NCBI GenBank assembly: GCA_001804805.1
Contig: MHBH01000077.1
Coordinates: 1-64,000, forward strand
Direction: 5' to 3'
Length of the DNA stretch: 64,000 bases
From: Lentisphaerae bacterium GWF2_49_21
GTDB taxonomy: Bacteria > Verrucomicrobiota > Lentisphaeria > Victivallales > GWF2-50-93
In this document: positions 8,883 to 17,177 of the stretch, in pieces
Layout of the letters: every line of letters starts with the position of its first letter
Numbering within the stretch: position 1 is the first letter of the stretch
Position numbers and translations under genes: made by a program
Notes under the pieces: generated by a model
What the model saw: only the letters and a program-made list of their open reading frames with translations
Databases searched by the model: none
What the model was told of the DNA's origin: nothing

Positions 8883-10828
8883 TACAGCTCGCGTTTGCAG
8901 GTTTTCTCACAGGTCTTCTGGCGCTTTCGGTGCCGCTGATCCTGCATCTGCTGCGGCGCAAACCTGTCGAAGTCGCGCCATTCCCGTCGCTGATGCTGCT
9001 TGGTGCGTCCATCGCGCGGCTGCAGAACCGCAACAACATCCGCAAGTGGATCATCCTGCTGCTGCGCTGCCTTGCGCTTGCCCTCCTCGCGCTTGCATTC
9101 GCCTGGCCCTACATACCAAATTTCTCGAAGCAGCCGGACAGCGCGACGGTCCTACTCTGGGACGACTCATTCAGCACGAAGTCCCGATCCTGTGCAGCAG
9201 AACTCAGCAATGCATTATTCGATGTGATATCGAGAGCCGGAGAAAAGAATCCGGTGCTCGCGGGCTCGGTCTCGAACACCGTGAAGTGGAGCGGGAATTT
9301 TACTGGCGACTCCGTTGCCCTGGCCCAATGGCTGAAGGCAAACATGGACGGTGAAGGTTCAAGCTCGTTTGAACGGGCCATTCGCGAAGCGGACATCAGG
9401 CTCCAGGCGATCCCGGTGAAGAAGCGGAAGATCGTCATTGTGAGCGACCGTCAGGCGCTGCCATGGAAGAGCGTGCGTCTCAATACTCAGCTTTCTCCTG
9501 GCACCGAGCTCGAGATGATATGCCCCGAGACTCCGCTTCCCGGCAACGTGGCGGTCACATCCGCAAAACCTGTCACGCGCTTCACTGCGCCGGGAAACAA
9601 GATAGGCTTAGATGCCAGCATCACGAACTTTGGCGCAAAGGACGCAAACGGTGAACTGATAGTCAAACTCGGTGATTTTATAACCGAGAAGAAGCAGGTG
9701 ACAATAAAGGCCGGACAGAAAGAAGACTTCAAGTTTACGTTGGTTCCGAGACTGCTGAAGCCTATAGAATGCTCCGTGGAATTCGAGGTATACGACGACA
9801 TCGCCCTCGACAACCGCCGTTTCTTCGCGTTGAATCCGTCCGATCCACCGCTGGTGCTCATGACCGCGCTGCCGCCCAGGCAGGAGGATTTCATCAGGGA
9901 TGCCTTCGAGCCTTCGCCGGAACGCAGTGCTGCGCGCGTGAACTACTGCGACATCAGGAATTTCAAGGGCGAACTCGCCCAGGCTTCCTTGATTGTGCTG
10001 CGGGAAGGGACGTCCATGAACTCTCCGTTCGGAAAGGAATTCGAGAAATATCTCCAGGACGGCGGTGCAGCCGTGCTGGTCTGGCGCGACAGCGCCGAGA
10101 TGCGCGGAATGCTATTGCGCTTCGGCGTCAAGGCGGCTATCAGCGGGAAGAAAGGCAAGCAGCGCTTCGGCGAGATAGACTTCGAGCATCCGGTCTTCAA
10201 GAAATTCATGCAGGCGAAAGTGGGCGGGCTCTTCAACATATCCTTCTTCAATCCGCCGACGCTGGTGCCTCCGGAAGAGGCGCGCGTGCTTGCGTCATTT
10301 GGCGACGGCCGGCCGGCCCTGCTTGAGATCTCATGTGGAAAAGGAAAAGTATTTGTCTGCGCAACTTCGATGGAACGCTCCGGAAGCGACTGGCCTGTCA
10401 ATCACAGCTTCCTGCCATTCTGGCGTGAACTTCTGACATACTGTTCCAAGGCAGGGAATGACGAGCTGCTGGAGCTTGAAGCCGGGAACAAGCCCTCCAA
10501 GCTGTCTGAGCCGCAGAAAAAGAATTTGACAGGAGGAAAGCCTCGCGCATTTGTACCGCGGAAGTGCGGAGTCTTCCCTGTTTCCCTTGACGGCAAGGAA
10601 ATACTCGCCAGCGTAAATCCTCCGGAGGATGAGTCAAACCCGGCGCGGCTGCAGAAGAATTTTCCGCTGCAGAATCTGGTGAACAAGGACAAGGAACCGC
10701 AGAAGGCGGTGGCCGGCCTTTCGTTCTTCAGCGGTGAACAGGGCCGCAGCTTCTGGCGGATATTGCTTGCACTAGCGCTCTTCTGCGCCTTGTGCGAACT
10801 TGCTCTGGCAAACAGGACGGCATTATGA
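8879..10828 (+). CDS. BatA-type VWA membrane protein
   Basis: A 649-residue protein opening with the BatA N-terminal domain. This has a membrane helix near 5-23, the LLRRKPVEVAPFPSL segment, and a second helix near 57-78. A VWA-like domain follows with DDSFS at 95-99, which satisfies DxSxS. The middle is beta-rich, the GATase-like part around 330-480 contains LQDGGAAVLVW, and a terminal membrane helix ends the protein (about 625-645). The BatA architecture places the bulk of the protein in the periplasm. It overlaps its upstream and downstream neighbours by four bases each. It is probably the membrane platform acted on by MoxR and DUF58. Confidence 0.85.
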   Translation: MIQLAFAGFLTGLLALSVPLILHLLRRKPVEVAPFPSLMLLGASIARLQNRNNIRKWIILLLRCLALALLALAFAWPYIPNFSKQPDSATVLLWDDSFSTKSRSCAAELSNALFDVISRAGEKNPVLAGSVSNTVKWSGNFTGDSVALAQWLKANMDGEGSSSFERAIREADIRLQAIPVKKRKIVIVSDRQALPWKSVRLNTQLSPGTELEMICPETPLPGNVAVTSAKPVTRFTAPGNKIGLDASITNFGAKDANGELIVKLGDFITEKKQVTIKAGQKEDFKFTLVPRLLKPIECSVEFEVYDDIALDNRRFFALNPSDPPLVLMTALPPRQEDFIRDAFEPSPERSAARVNYCDIRNFKGELAQASLIVLREGTSMNSPFGKEFEKYLQDGGAAVLVWRDSAEMRGMLLRFGVKAAISGKKGKQRFGEIDFEHPVFKKFMQAKVGGLFNISFFNPPTLVPPEEARVLASFGDGRPALLEISCGKGKVFVCATSMERSGSDWPVNHSFLPFWRELLTYCSKAGNDELLELEAGNKPSKLSEPQKKNLTGGKPRAFVPRKCGVFPVSLDGKEILASVNPPEDESNPARLQKNFPLQNLVNKDKEPQKAVAGLSFFSGEQGRSFWRILLALALFCALCELALANRTAL

Positions 10829-13224
10829 GAATGGAAAGAATATTGTATAAGAAGATTCATATGATGATGGCTCTCGTCATGGGGCTGGTGTTTTTTGCCT
10901 CAGCAGGAAGCATTGCCGCCGATGGAGAAGCTCCTGTCCTGCCAAACGGCCAGGATCTGAAAACAGAAAAGGACTACTCGAAGATTGCGCTGGCCTGGAT
11001 CAAGCGTAACACGCTGGAATACTTCCCCGGCAAGGACAGCAGCCTCGATCCGGTACAGATTCAGTTCGGGCAGCAGTTCCTCTACGAATCCTGCCTGAAA
11101 TTCGCCGATGACAAGAATGCACTCTCTGACACAGAGCTTGACAATAAGACACGTTCTCTTTTTACTATTGCTGGACTGAAACATCCTGTCTTGCAGGCGT
11201 GGACGGGACGCACGCTCGTAAAGAGCAGGAAATACAAAGATGCCGAACCCTCGCTGGCCTCGGCGGTGCAGGAATTCAACAAGGGAGACTTTCCCCTCAT
11301 CCATAAAATCACCGCGTGCATGGCCTATGTCAAGAGCCTTGAGGAGCAGCGCAAAGGGAAAAGCAAAGAATGCCAGCAGGCGTTGTCCGCAATCCCGGAA
11401 TCCTTTGCAGAATCTGTTTCCAAGGGAGATTTTGGCAAGGATGAGCTCTCCATTGCATTCAGGCTGATGGACGAATGGGTCAACGATGACATAAAAGGGC
11501 ACGGATGGAAGGATGTCTTCAAGGCCCTCAAGTCCCGCTCGAAGATCGATCCATGGCTGATGAAGACGATCGAGGGCAAGACCGAGATCGAACTTGCCTG
11601 GGATGCACGAGGCGGAGGATATTCCGGCTCTGTGACAAAGGACGGATGGAAGGGGTTCGAGGAGCATTTGTCCAAGGCCCGTGCCGTCTTGCAGGAGGCA
11701 TGGAAGCTGCGGCCGGACCTCCCTGAGGCACCCGCATCCATGATCACCGTGATCATGGGCGGAAAAAACGGCAATGGTGAAACGGAAATGCTCTGGCTTT
11801 CCAGGGCGGCCAGCGCCCAGCTCGACTACATGCCAGCTTACAGGAAGGCCAGCCTGGCCCTTATGCCAAAGTGGGGAGGCAGCATCAGGAAGCTCCACGA
11901 GCTCGGACAGGCCTGCCTGGCGACAGGACGCTTTGACACCGATGTTCCCGTCTTCCTCCTCTACTGTCTCAAAAGCATATGCACCGAAGCACCTCCCCGG
12001 CAATGGCGCTCGGTATTCGCGCAGAAGGTTGTACAGGACGAACTGGACGACCTCTGGCAGGGAATGATCGACGAACCCGGCCGGGCCAAGGAACGCAACA
12101 GGATTTTGACGCAGTGGGCCATTTGCAAGATGTGGGGCGGAAACTACGAAAGGGCGCAGGAGCTTATGTCGGATGCCGACCTGACTCTGAACCTCAACAA
12201 CGGTTTTGCGCACATGAGCATCACCCGCTATAACAATACTCCGAGGGAAAGGATAATGGCGGAACTCCGCCTCTTTACCGGCCCGTCGAAGGAGTCCGCA
12301 GTCAAGTGGGCTGCAGCTGTCGCAACGGGTAGCGAGAGCGATGCGGTGGACGCCGCAAAAGTGCTTCTCGGGAAGAACAAGGACGACGTGGATGTCAGGA
12401 AACTCATACTGGCGGATACCGCATTAATGGTCCTTGATGATGCCAAACATTCGCCGGACATCACCGATCCCCTCCTCTTTTCCCTAGGAAACGGCAAACG
12501 CAACGTGCTCAATTTCATTGCTGACAACGGCTGGCCTCTTGATGACGCCAGTACAAGCGGCTGGAACGCGCTTACAACTTCCCTGTACTATAAGAAATTT
12601 GACGATGCGAAGATGCTCCTCTCAAAAGGCGCCGACATAAACTACAAGAACAAGTCGGGGGAAGCCCCCCTGCACCTGCTGGGCCGCATGGGCAGCCTGG
12701 AGGCAGTCACCTTCCTTGTTGAAAACAAAGCCGATCTGGAAAGCATCGTCCCCCCTCACAATACAACGCCTCTCCTGGCCACCATATATGGGAACAAGGA
12801 GGCCAGCGCGTTGTATCTCATCGACAATGGAGCCGGGCTGGATGCCGCCGATGTAGACGGAGACACGCCATTCCATAATGCATGCAACATGAGGCTTTTC
12901 TCAGTGGCGAAACATCTGGTTGAAAAGGGGGCAAATCCCGGCAAGGCAAACAAGAACGGCAGCACCCTCATCTTTTATGCGATAAATTTCAAACAGACTG
13001 AGATTGTTGCGCTGCTGATTGAAAAGGGCGCGGAGCTCTCAGTGAAAAACCAAAACGGCGATACTCCCCTCCATGCCGCGGCGATGCAGGACAACCCGGA
13101 TGTAGTTTCCCTCCTGCTTGAGAAGGGCGCGGACAGGAACGCCGTCAACAACAACGGCAGGACACCGCTTGCGCTCGCCAAGGAAAAGAAGTTTGAATAT
13201 AACATAAGACTCCTGTCTAAATAG
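10825..13224 (+). CDS. Exported ankyrin-repeat protein
   Basis: A 799-residue protein with a signal peptide (positive start, hydrophobic MMMALVMGLVFFASAG, cleavage near AADGE at about 32-33). The N-terminal 500 residues are helical and Trp-rich, possibly TPR-like, with no family I can name. The C-terminal 270 residues are about seven ankyrin repeats, recognisable by GWNALTTSLYYKKFDDAKMLL, GEAPLHLLGRMG, GDTPFHNACNMR and GDTPLHAAAMQDNPDVV. Ankyrin repeats mediate protein binding, here probably in the periplasm. I use ATG 10825, which overlaps the BatA stop; the open frame reaches 33 bases further upstream but only inside the BatA gene. This is an unusual member for a MoxR cluster. Confidence 0.82.
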   Translation: MRMERILYKKIHMMMALVMGLVFFASAGSIAADGEAPVLPNGQDLKTEKDYSKIALAWIKRNTLEYFPGKDSSLDPVQIQFGQQFLYESCLKFADDKNALSDTELDNKTRSLFTIAGLKHPVLQAWTGRTLVKSRKYKDAEPSLASAVQEFNKGDFPLIHKITACMAYVKSLEEQRKGKSKECQQALSAIPESFAESVSKGDFGKDELSIAFRLMDEWVNDDIKGHGWKDVFKALKSRSKIDPWLMKTIEGKTEIELAWDARGGGYSGSVTKDGWKGFEEHLSKARAVLQEAWKLRPDLPEAPASMITVIMGGKNGNGETEMLWLSRAASAQLDYMPAYRKASLALMPKWGGSIRKLHELGQACLATGRFDTDVPVFLLYCLKSICTEAPPRQWRSVFAQKVVQDELDDLWQGMIDEPGRAKERNRILTQWAICKMWGGNYERAQELMSDADLTLNLNNGFAHMSITRYNNTPRERIMAELRLFTGPSKESAVKWAAAVATGSESDAVDAAKVLLGKNKDDVDVRKLILADTALMVLDDAKHSPDITDPLLFSLGNGKRNVLNFIADNGWPLDDASTSGWNALTTSLYYKKFDDAKMLLSKGADINYKNKSGEAPLHLLGRMGSLEAVTFLVENKADLESIVPPHNTTPLLATIYGNKEASALYLIDNGAGLDAADVDGDTPFHNACNMRLFSVAKHLVEKGANPGKANKNGSTLIFYAINFKQTEIVALLIEKGAELSVKNQNGDTPLHAAAMQDNPDVVSLLLEKGADRNAVNNNGRTPLALAKEKKFEYNIRLLSK

Positions 13225-13240
13225 GAATAGTCGGCTCATT

Positions 13241-14506
13241 ATGGCAACTGAGAAATACAGCTTGTTCAAGAGACTGGAAGTGGAGCATCAGGCAAGGAAC
13301 TGGCGCAGGCCCCTGCTCTGCTTTGCGCTCTGGCTTGTGCTTGGCTCCATAGCCGCAATCGCAATATCCTGTTTCGCACCTCAGTCGCAGTCCTTCAAAC
13401 TCTGCCTGCAGGTGCTCTGCTCCACTTTTGCGGCGGGATTATTGAGCTTTGCACTAATGGCGTTTTTATCGCGGCAGGAAAAGCCGGCCACCGCGAAGCA
13501 GCTCGACAGCGAAACCAAGGCGAAGAACCGTCTCGAGGCGTCTCTGGAAATGCTCGACGGAGCAAATCCGCTGCGCGAAGCACAGGCCGAGGAGGCCTCT
13601 GGGTTCTATTCACGGCAGAGGGCGCCGATATGGCCTCTCCTGCTTGTCCTGCTGCTTGCGATCATAATCTTCCTGCTTGCGGGCCAGACGGCGCTGCTGG
13701 TCAAGCAGTATGGCGTTTCCAAAAAAGCCATCGCAAAGGAGCAGGAGGAAAAGAAGAAAGTGGAAGAGGAGAAGAAGCTCAAGGATAAAGCTCCGGATTT
13801 CGCGGAGATGGCGCTGAGTGCGCCGGAGTCCGAAATCCGGGCGAAGCCCATCGACGAAATCATCTGGGAGGGGAGCACCAACAGTTCATGCGGCTTCACC
13901 TCGATTTGCCTGGAGGCGTCGGTAAACGGCGCCAAGCCTGTCTCCCTGGCCATGGAGAACGCACCGCTGAAGAAGACAGGGGAAAGCCAGGTGACAGGTG
14001 AAATGCTTCTTGAAGAGCTGAAGGTTGTCCCCTTCGACGTAGTCAGCTACAACCTGCGCGGCACCGCACCGCTTGACGGCAGGCCGGACGTGGAGATCGT
14101 CAGCGTACCGCAGTTCATCGAGGTGCGCCCGTTCCGCGAGGAGGCGATAATCATGTCGGCACAGATGACCGGAGAAGGAGCCAAGCTGATGAAGATGCTG
14201 AACATGCTCTCGCATTTCCTCCGCATGCAGCTTGCCTTGAACAAGGCTGTGTTCGTAGCACGTGCATCGGGACTTCCAAGCGACAGCCCGGTGCTGCGCG
14301 AGCAAGTCGAGCTCATTGCCGGCGAACAGCAGGACCTCCGCAAGGAACTCGATAAATTCCTGACAGAGACTCCCGCCGAGGAGATAAGCGCCAACGCATT
14401 CGACTGCCTGAAACAGAGCCTTGCTGCGATGGACGAGGCTTGCCGACGCTTCGGAGTTACGCCCAAGCCGGCTTCAACCACAAAAGGAAAGGCCAACAGC
14501 CCATGA
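13241..14506 (+). CDS. Membrane-anchored coiled-coil protein of unknown function
   Basis: A 421-residue protein with two N-terminal membrane helices (about 27-48 and 53-76), a third near 129-151, and a charged coiled coil (KEQEEKKKVEEEKKLKDK) at about 163-185. A globular region follows, mostly beta then helical, ending in a helical tail. The layout implies that the C-terminal 250 residues lie on one side of the membrane, tethered by the coiled coil. I recognise no domain. It lies 16 bp behind the ankyrin gene, and its stop overlaps the ATG of the following gene, which puts it in the same transcription unit. Confidence 0.75.
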   Translation: MATEKYSLFKRLEVEHQARNWRRPLLCFALWLVLGSIAAIAISCFAPQSQSFKLCLQVLCSTFAAGLLSFALMAFLSRQEKPATAKQLDSETKAKNRLEASLEMLDGANPLREAQAEEASGFYSRQRAPIWPLLLVLLLAIIIFLLAGQTALLVKQYGVSKKAIAKEQEEKKKVEEEKKLKDKAPDFAEMALSAPESEIRAKPIDEIIWEGSTNSSCGFTSICLEASVNGAKPVSLAMENAPLKKTGESQVTGEMLLEELKVVPFDVVSYNLRGTAPLDGRPDVEIVSVPQFIEVRPFREEAIIMSAQMTGEGAKLMKMLNMLSHFLRMQLALNKAVFVARASGLPSDSPVLREQVELIAGEQQDLRKELDKFLTETPAEEISANAFDCLKQSLAAMDEACRRFGVTPKPASTTKGKANSP

Positions 14507-16368
14507 AAATCAAAATGACAGTTTTTTTCCTGCTTGCACTTCCACTGTTCTATATTCCTTCAGAGAGCATGGGGGCGGATCCGGAACTCAAACAGGCAGG
14601 TGAATCCCAGCAGCAGGCGATCAGCGGAATAGTCGCCGCGATGAAGGACGTGCAGAAGGCCATCATGGACATGAAGGGACAGGGCACCCCTCCCCCAAAG
14701 GAGGAGAAAAATCCATTCGACGACAAGCAGAAATATAAGAAACCCCCGATGCCGCCCGAGGAAAATCCCGAAAACCAGCTGGCCGCACTCAGCAAGAAGG
14801 AGACCGAACTTCTGAAACAGCTGGATGAAGCGGAGAAAGAATCAGGAGAAGGAGAAGATCAGCAGCAGTCGGATTCAGGCGGCCAGCAGCAAAAAGATGG
14901 CAAGGAAAATAAACCACAGCAGGGATCTGGACAGCAGAAGGAGTCCGGCAAAAAGCAGGAGTCTGGACAGGGACAGGGTTCCGGAGAACAGAAAGATTCC
15001 GGCAAGAAACAGGAATCTGCCCAGGGTTCTGGACAGCAGAAGGAATCTGGCAGCCAGTCGCAAAAAGATGAAAAGGAAAAGAAATCACAGCAGGGATCTG
15101 GACAGCCGAAGGAATCCGGGAAGAAGCAGGAGTCTGCACAGGGAACTGCTCAACAAAAAGATCCTGGCAAGCAACAGGCCGGACAGCAGGAGTCCGGGAA
15201 CGAAAAGTCGGAAGGCGAGTCTGAAGGAGGAAAGCAGTCTTCGGGCAAGGAATCCGACCAGTCTTCCTCAAAGAAGGGAGGAGGCAAGCCCTCCATGAAA
15301 GATCTGGTTCAGCGTCAGGGGGAGATCTCACAGGGCATCCAGAAGCTGGCTAAGAATGAGGACCTCGCGCCGGAGGTAAAACAGGATCTCGACCAGGCTT
15401 TACAGTCGAGTGCCCAGGCCGAAAGCGCTTTGGACTCGAACAATGAACGCGAGGCCAAGGCGAAGGCGTCAAAGACCAAGGCGAACCTGCAGGAAGCCGC
15501 GAAAAAACTTCGGGAGAAGAGTGAAGAGGCCGCCGAACAATCCCTCGCCGACTCCCAGAAGGATCTCAACGAGACCAGCGCACAGCTTGAGGCGGGCAAG
15601 AATGAGAAGGCTGCTCAGAAGCTCAAGGAAGCCATGTCCCAGATTGAAAAGGAGGCCGCGCAGCAGCACAAGGCCGGCAGCCAGAAGACCGCTGAAAATC
15701 TTGCGGATCTCGCAGAGAAGATGAACAAGGATGCGCCCAAGGGCGAGGAGATGAAGGCTGGAGACCAGAAGAGCCGCGAGAAGGCCGAGGCAGGTATTGA
15801 GAAACTGCGCGAGGAGGTCGCCACTGCCCGTGAAAAGGGAAAGGACGAACGCGCAAAACTCACTGAAGCGGTTGAGAAACTGGAAAAGCTGGGTAAGGAA
15901 TTTGAATTCGTCAAGAAGAACCCGGATGCGGCACGGGCGGAGGAGAAAAAGGCGATGATGTCCGATGCCGAACTTGCCATGCAAGATGCGGCGAAGGCAA
16001 TCTCCGAGTCAAGCCGCGAGTCTTCTGAAGGCTCGGAACCCGGAACGGCCAAGGGCAAGAATCCGGGCGGCAATGTTCAGGCTGGCGGTGAAACCTCCCC
16101 GAAGAAGGCCGCGCAGAAACTCATGACACAGGTCGGATCCGTCTATAAAGAGCACGTCGAGGAGTCTCCGGACGCCAAGGATATCGACACCGTACTTTCA
16201 GGGATGCGGAGCATGCTGGAGCTTGCGCGCGGCGTGCTCAACGGACTGCAGAAGGAATTCCTGGTGCACAGCTTCGATCCGGAAGAGGTTCCTGAGGCCT
16301 ATCGCGAGGATGTTTCAGAATATTTCAAGCGACTCTCGGAAGGCTCGAAGAAGGAACGGCCAAAATAA
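14503..16368 (+). CDS. Exported low-complexity Q/G/S/K-repeat coiled-coil protein
   Basis: A 621-residue exported protein. The true start is ATG 14503, overlapping the previous stop; it gives a clean signal peptide (MKIKMTVFFLLALPLFY, cleavage near SMGAD). After a short conserved region, residues about 115-265 are degenerate repeats of GSGQQKESGKKQES type. The following 250 residues are a long charged coiled coil rich in Ala/Lys/Glu. The last 90 residues (RSMLELARGVLNGLQKEF, HSFDPEEVPEAYREDVSEYF) look globular and conserved. Similar Gln/Lys-rich proteins close MoxR-VWA clusters in related bacteria. The repeat tract probably acts as a flexible, wall-penetrating or self-associating linker. Confidence 0.75.
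   Translation: MKIKMTVFFLLALPLFYIPSESMGADPELKQAGESQQQAISGIVAAMKDVQKAIMDMKGQGTPPPKEEKNPFDDKQKYKKPPMPPEENPENQLAALSKKETELLKQLDEAEKESGEGEDQQQSDSGGQQQKDGKENKPQQGSGQQKESGKKQESGQGQGSGEQKDSGKKQESAQGSGQQKESGSQSQKDEKEKKSQQGSGQPKESGKKQESAQGTAQQKDPGKQQAGQQESGNEKSEGESEGGKQSSGKESDQSSSKKGGGKPSMKDLVQRQGEISQGIQKLAKNEDLAPEVKQDLDQALQSSAQAESALDSNNEREAKAKASKTKANLQEAAKKLREKSEEAAEQSLADSQKDLNETSAQLEAGKNEKAAQKLKEAMSQIEKEAAQQHKAGSQKTAENLADLAEKMNKDAPKGEEMKAGDQKSREKAEAGIEKLREEVATAREKGKDERAKLTEAVEKLEKLGKEFEFVKKNPDAARAEEKKAMMSDAELAMQDAAKAISESSRESSEGSEPGTAKGKNPGGNVQAGGETSPKKAAQKLMTQVGSVYKEHVEESPDAKDIDTVLSGMRSMLELARGVLNGLQKEFLVHSFDPEEVPEAYREDVSEYFKRLSEGSKKERPK
14870..15265 (+). repeat. In-frame degenerate repeats encoding Q/G/S/K-rich segments
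   Basis: The reading frame contains many near-copies of units such as CAGGGATCTGGACAGCAG and AAGGAATCTGGC. They yield GSGQQKESGKKQES-like peptides with varying lengths of 10-16 residues. Such tracts tend to vary in copy number between strains and assemble poorly from short reads. Confidence 0.7.
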
Positions 16369-16683
16369 AAATGGCTCTTTCCCAGATCGAGCGGGTAACT
16401 CGATTAGAAAGACTGAATATCCAATATCCAACAAGGAATATCCAACCGATGAAGGGAAGAAAAGACGAACTCATCCAACAGTCAGAGAAAATTAAGTTTT
16501 CCTTAAAAAAATAACTAATTGAGCTCAATATTATTCAAAAGCACAGATGCGGCTAAAAAGAAGAATCCGATAATTTCCTTGGACATTGGACATTCCGTGT
16601 TGGATATTGGACATTCAATTATTTTATATTTTGTGTGTTTCCCCACTCAAAATGTAAACGAACCATAAAAATCACAGGCGTTT
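16369..16683. repeat. Gene-free gap with inverted ATATCCAA/TTGGACATT repeats
   Basis: This 315 bp AT-rich gap separates the VWA cluster from the convergent ArfB-like gene. At 16415-16445 lies a double unit of GAATATCC-AATATCCAAC type. At 16579-16616 lies its inverted, slightly diverged partner (TTGGACATTGGACATTCC, then GTGTTGGATATTGGAC). The two arms could pair over about 30 bases across roughly 130 bases. I see no gene in between. It may form a bidirectional termination region. Confidence 0.6.
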
Positions 16684-17103
16684 TCAATCATCGCTGTCGA
16701 AGCGCCTGTTCCTTTTGATTTCGGATCTCCTGTGCTTGGATTCCATGCGGATCCTTTTTGCGGACATTTTGATCCTTGTCTTTTTGCGGAATTTCGGTTT
16801 GATCGTGGCCGCCCTTATGAGCTCCACGAATCTGTTCATTGCCTCCTCTCGGTTCTGGAGCTGGGTCCTGTGGATGTCGGAGTTCACGGCAATGAAACCC
16901 TCATTGCTTATCCTGTTGCCGTAAAGCTGGAAAATCCTGTGCTTGACATCGCCTGGGACGGACGGGGAACTCCTGACATTGAACCTTATCTGGACGGCGG
17001 TGGAGACTTTGTTGACGTTCTGTCCGCCCGGGCCGGAAGCCCTGACAAACTTCTCCTCTATCTCGCACTCAGGTATGCGGATCCTGTCAGTTACGTAAAT
17101 CAT
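16684..17103 (-). CDS. arfB: Peptidyl-tRNA hydrolase ArfB-like, GGQ-domain release factor homologue
   Basis: A 139-residue protein with the RF-1 domain. It has FVRASGPGGQNVNKV with the catalytic GGQ (about residues 27-29), VQIRFNV, then a basic Lys/Arg-rich C-terminal tail (RKKTRIKMSAKRIRMESKH). This tail matches ArfB/YaeJ, which hydrolyses peptidyl-tRNA on stalled ribosomes and inserts its tail into the mRNA channel. The internal ATG at 17103 starts the protein at MIYVTDRIRIPE, which fits the family N-terminus. The frame is open to 17175, but the extra residues have no family counterpart. It is divergent from the phosphatase gene that starts at 17178. Confidence 0.87.
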   Translation of the reverse strand: MIYVTDRIRIPECEIEEKFVRASGPGGQNVNKVSTAVQIRFNVRSSPSVPGDVKHRIFQLYGNRISNEGFIAVNSDIHRTQLQNREEAMNRFVELIRAATIKPKFRKKTRIKMSAKRIRMESKHRRSEIKRNRRFDSDD

Positions 17104-17177
17104 GTCATTTGAGCTTGTTATGCTTGTTTTATTTCTACCGTAAAATATAGTTTTCTTCATATAATGAAAGCTCATTT

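Noticed and set aside
10900-12213. 437-codon open frame on the minus strand inside the ankyrin-repeat gene
   Set aside because: Antisense shadow caused by biased codon use; no ribosome-binding site or recognisable domain, and the plus-strand gene is clear.
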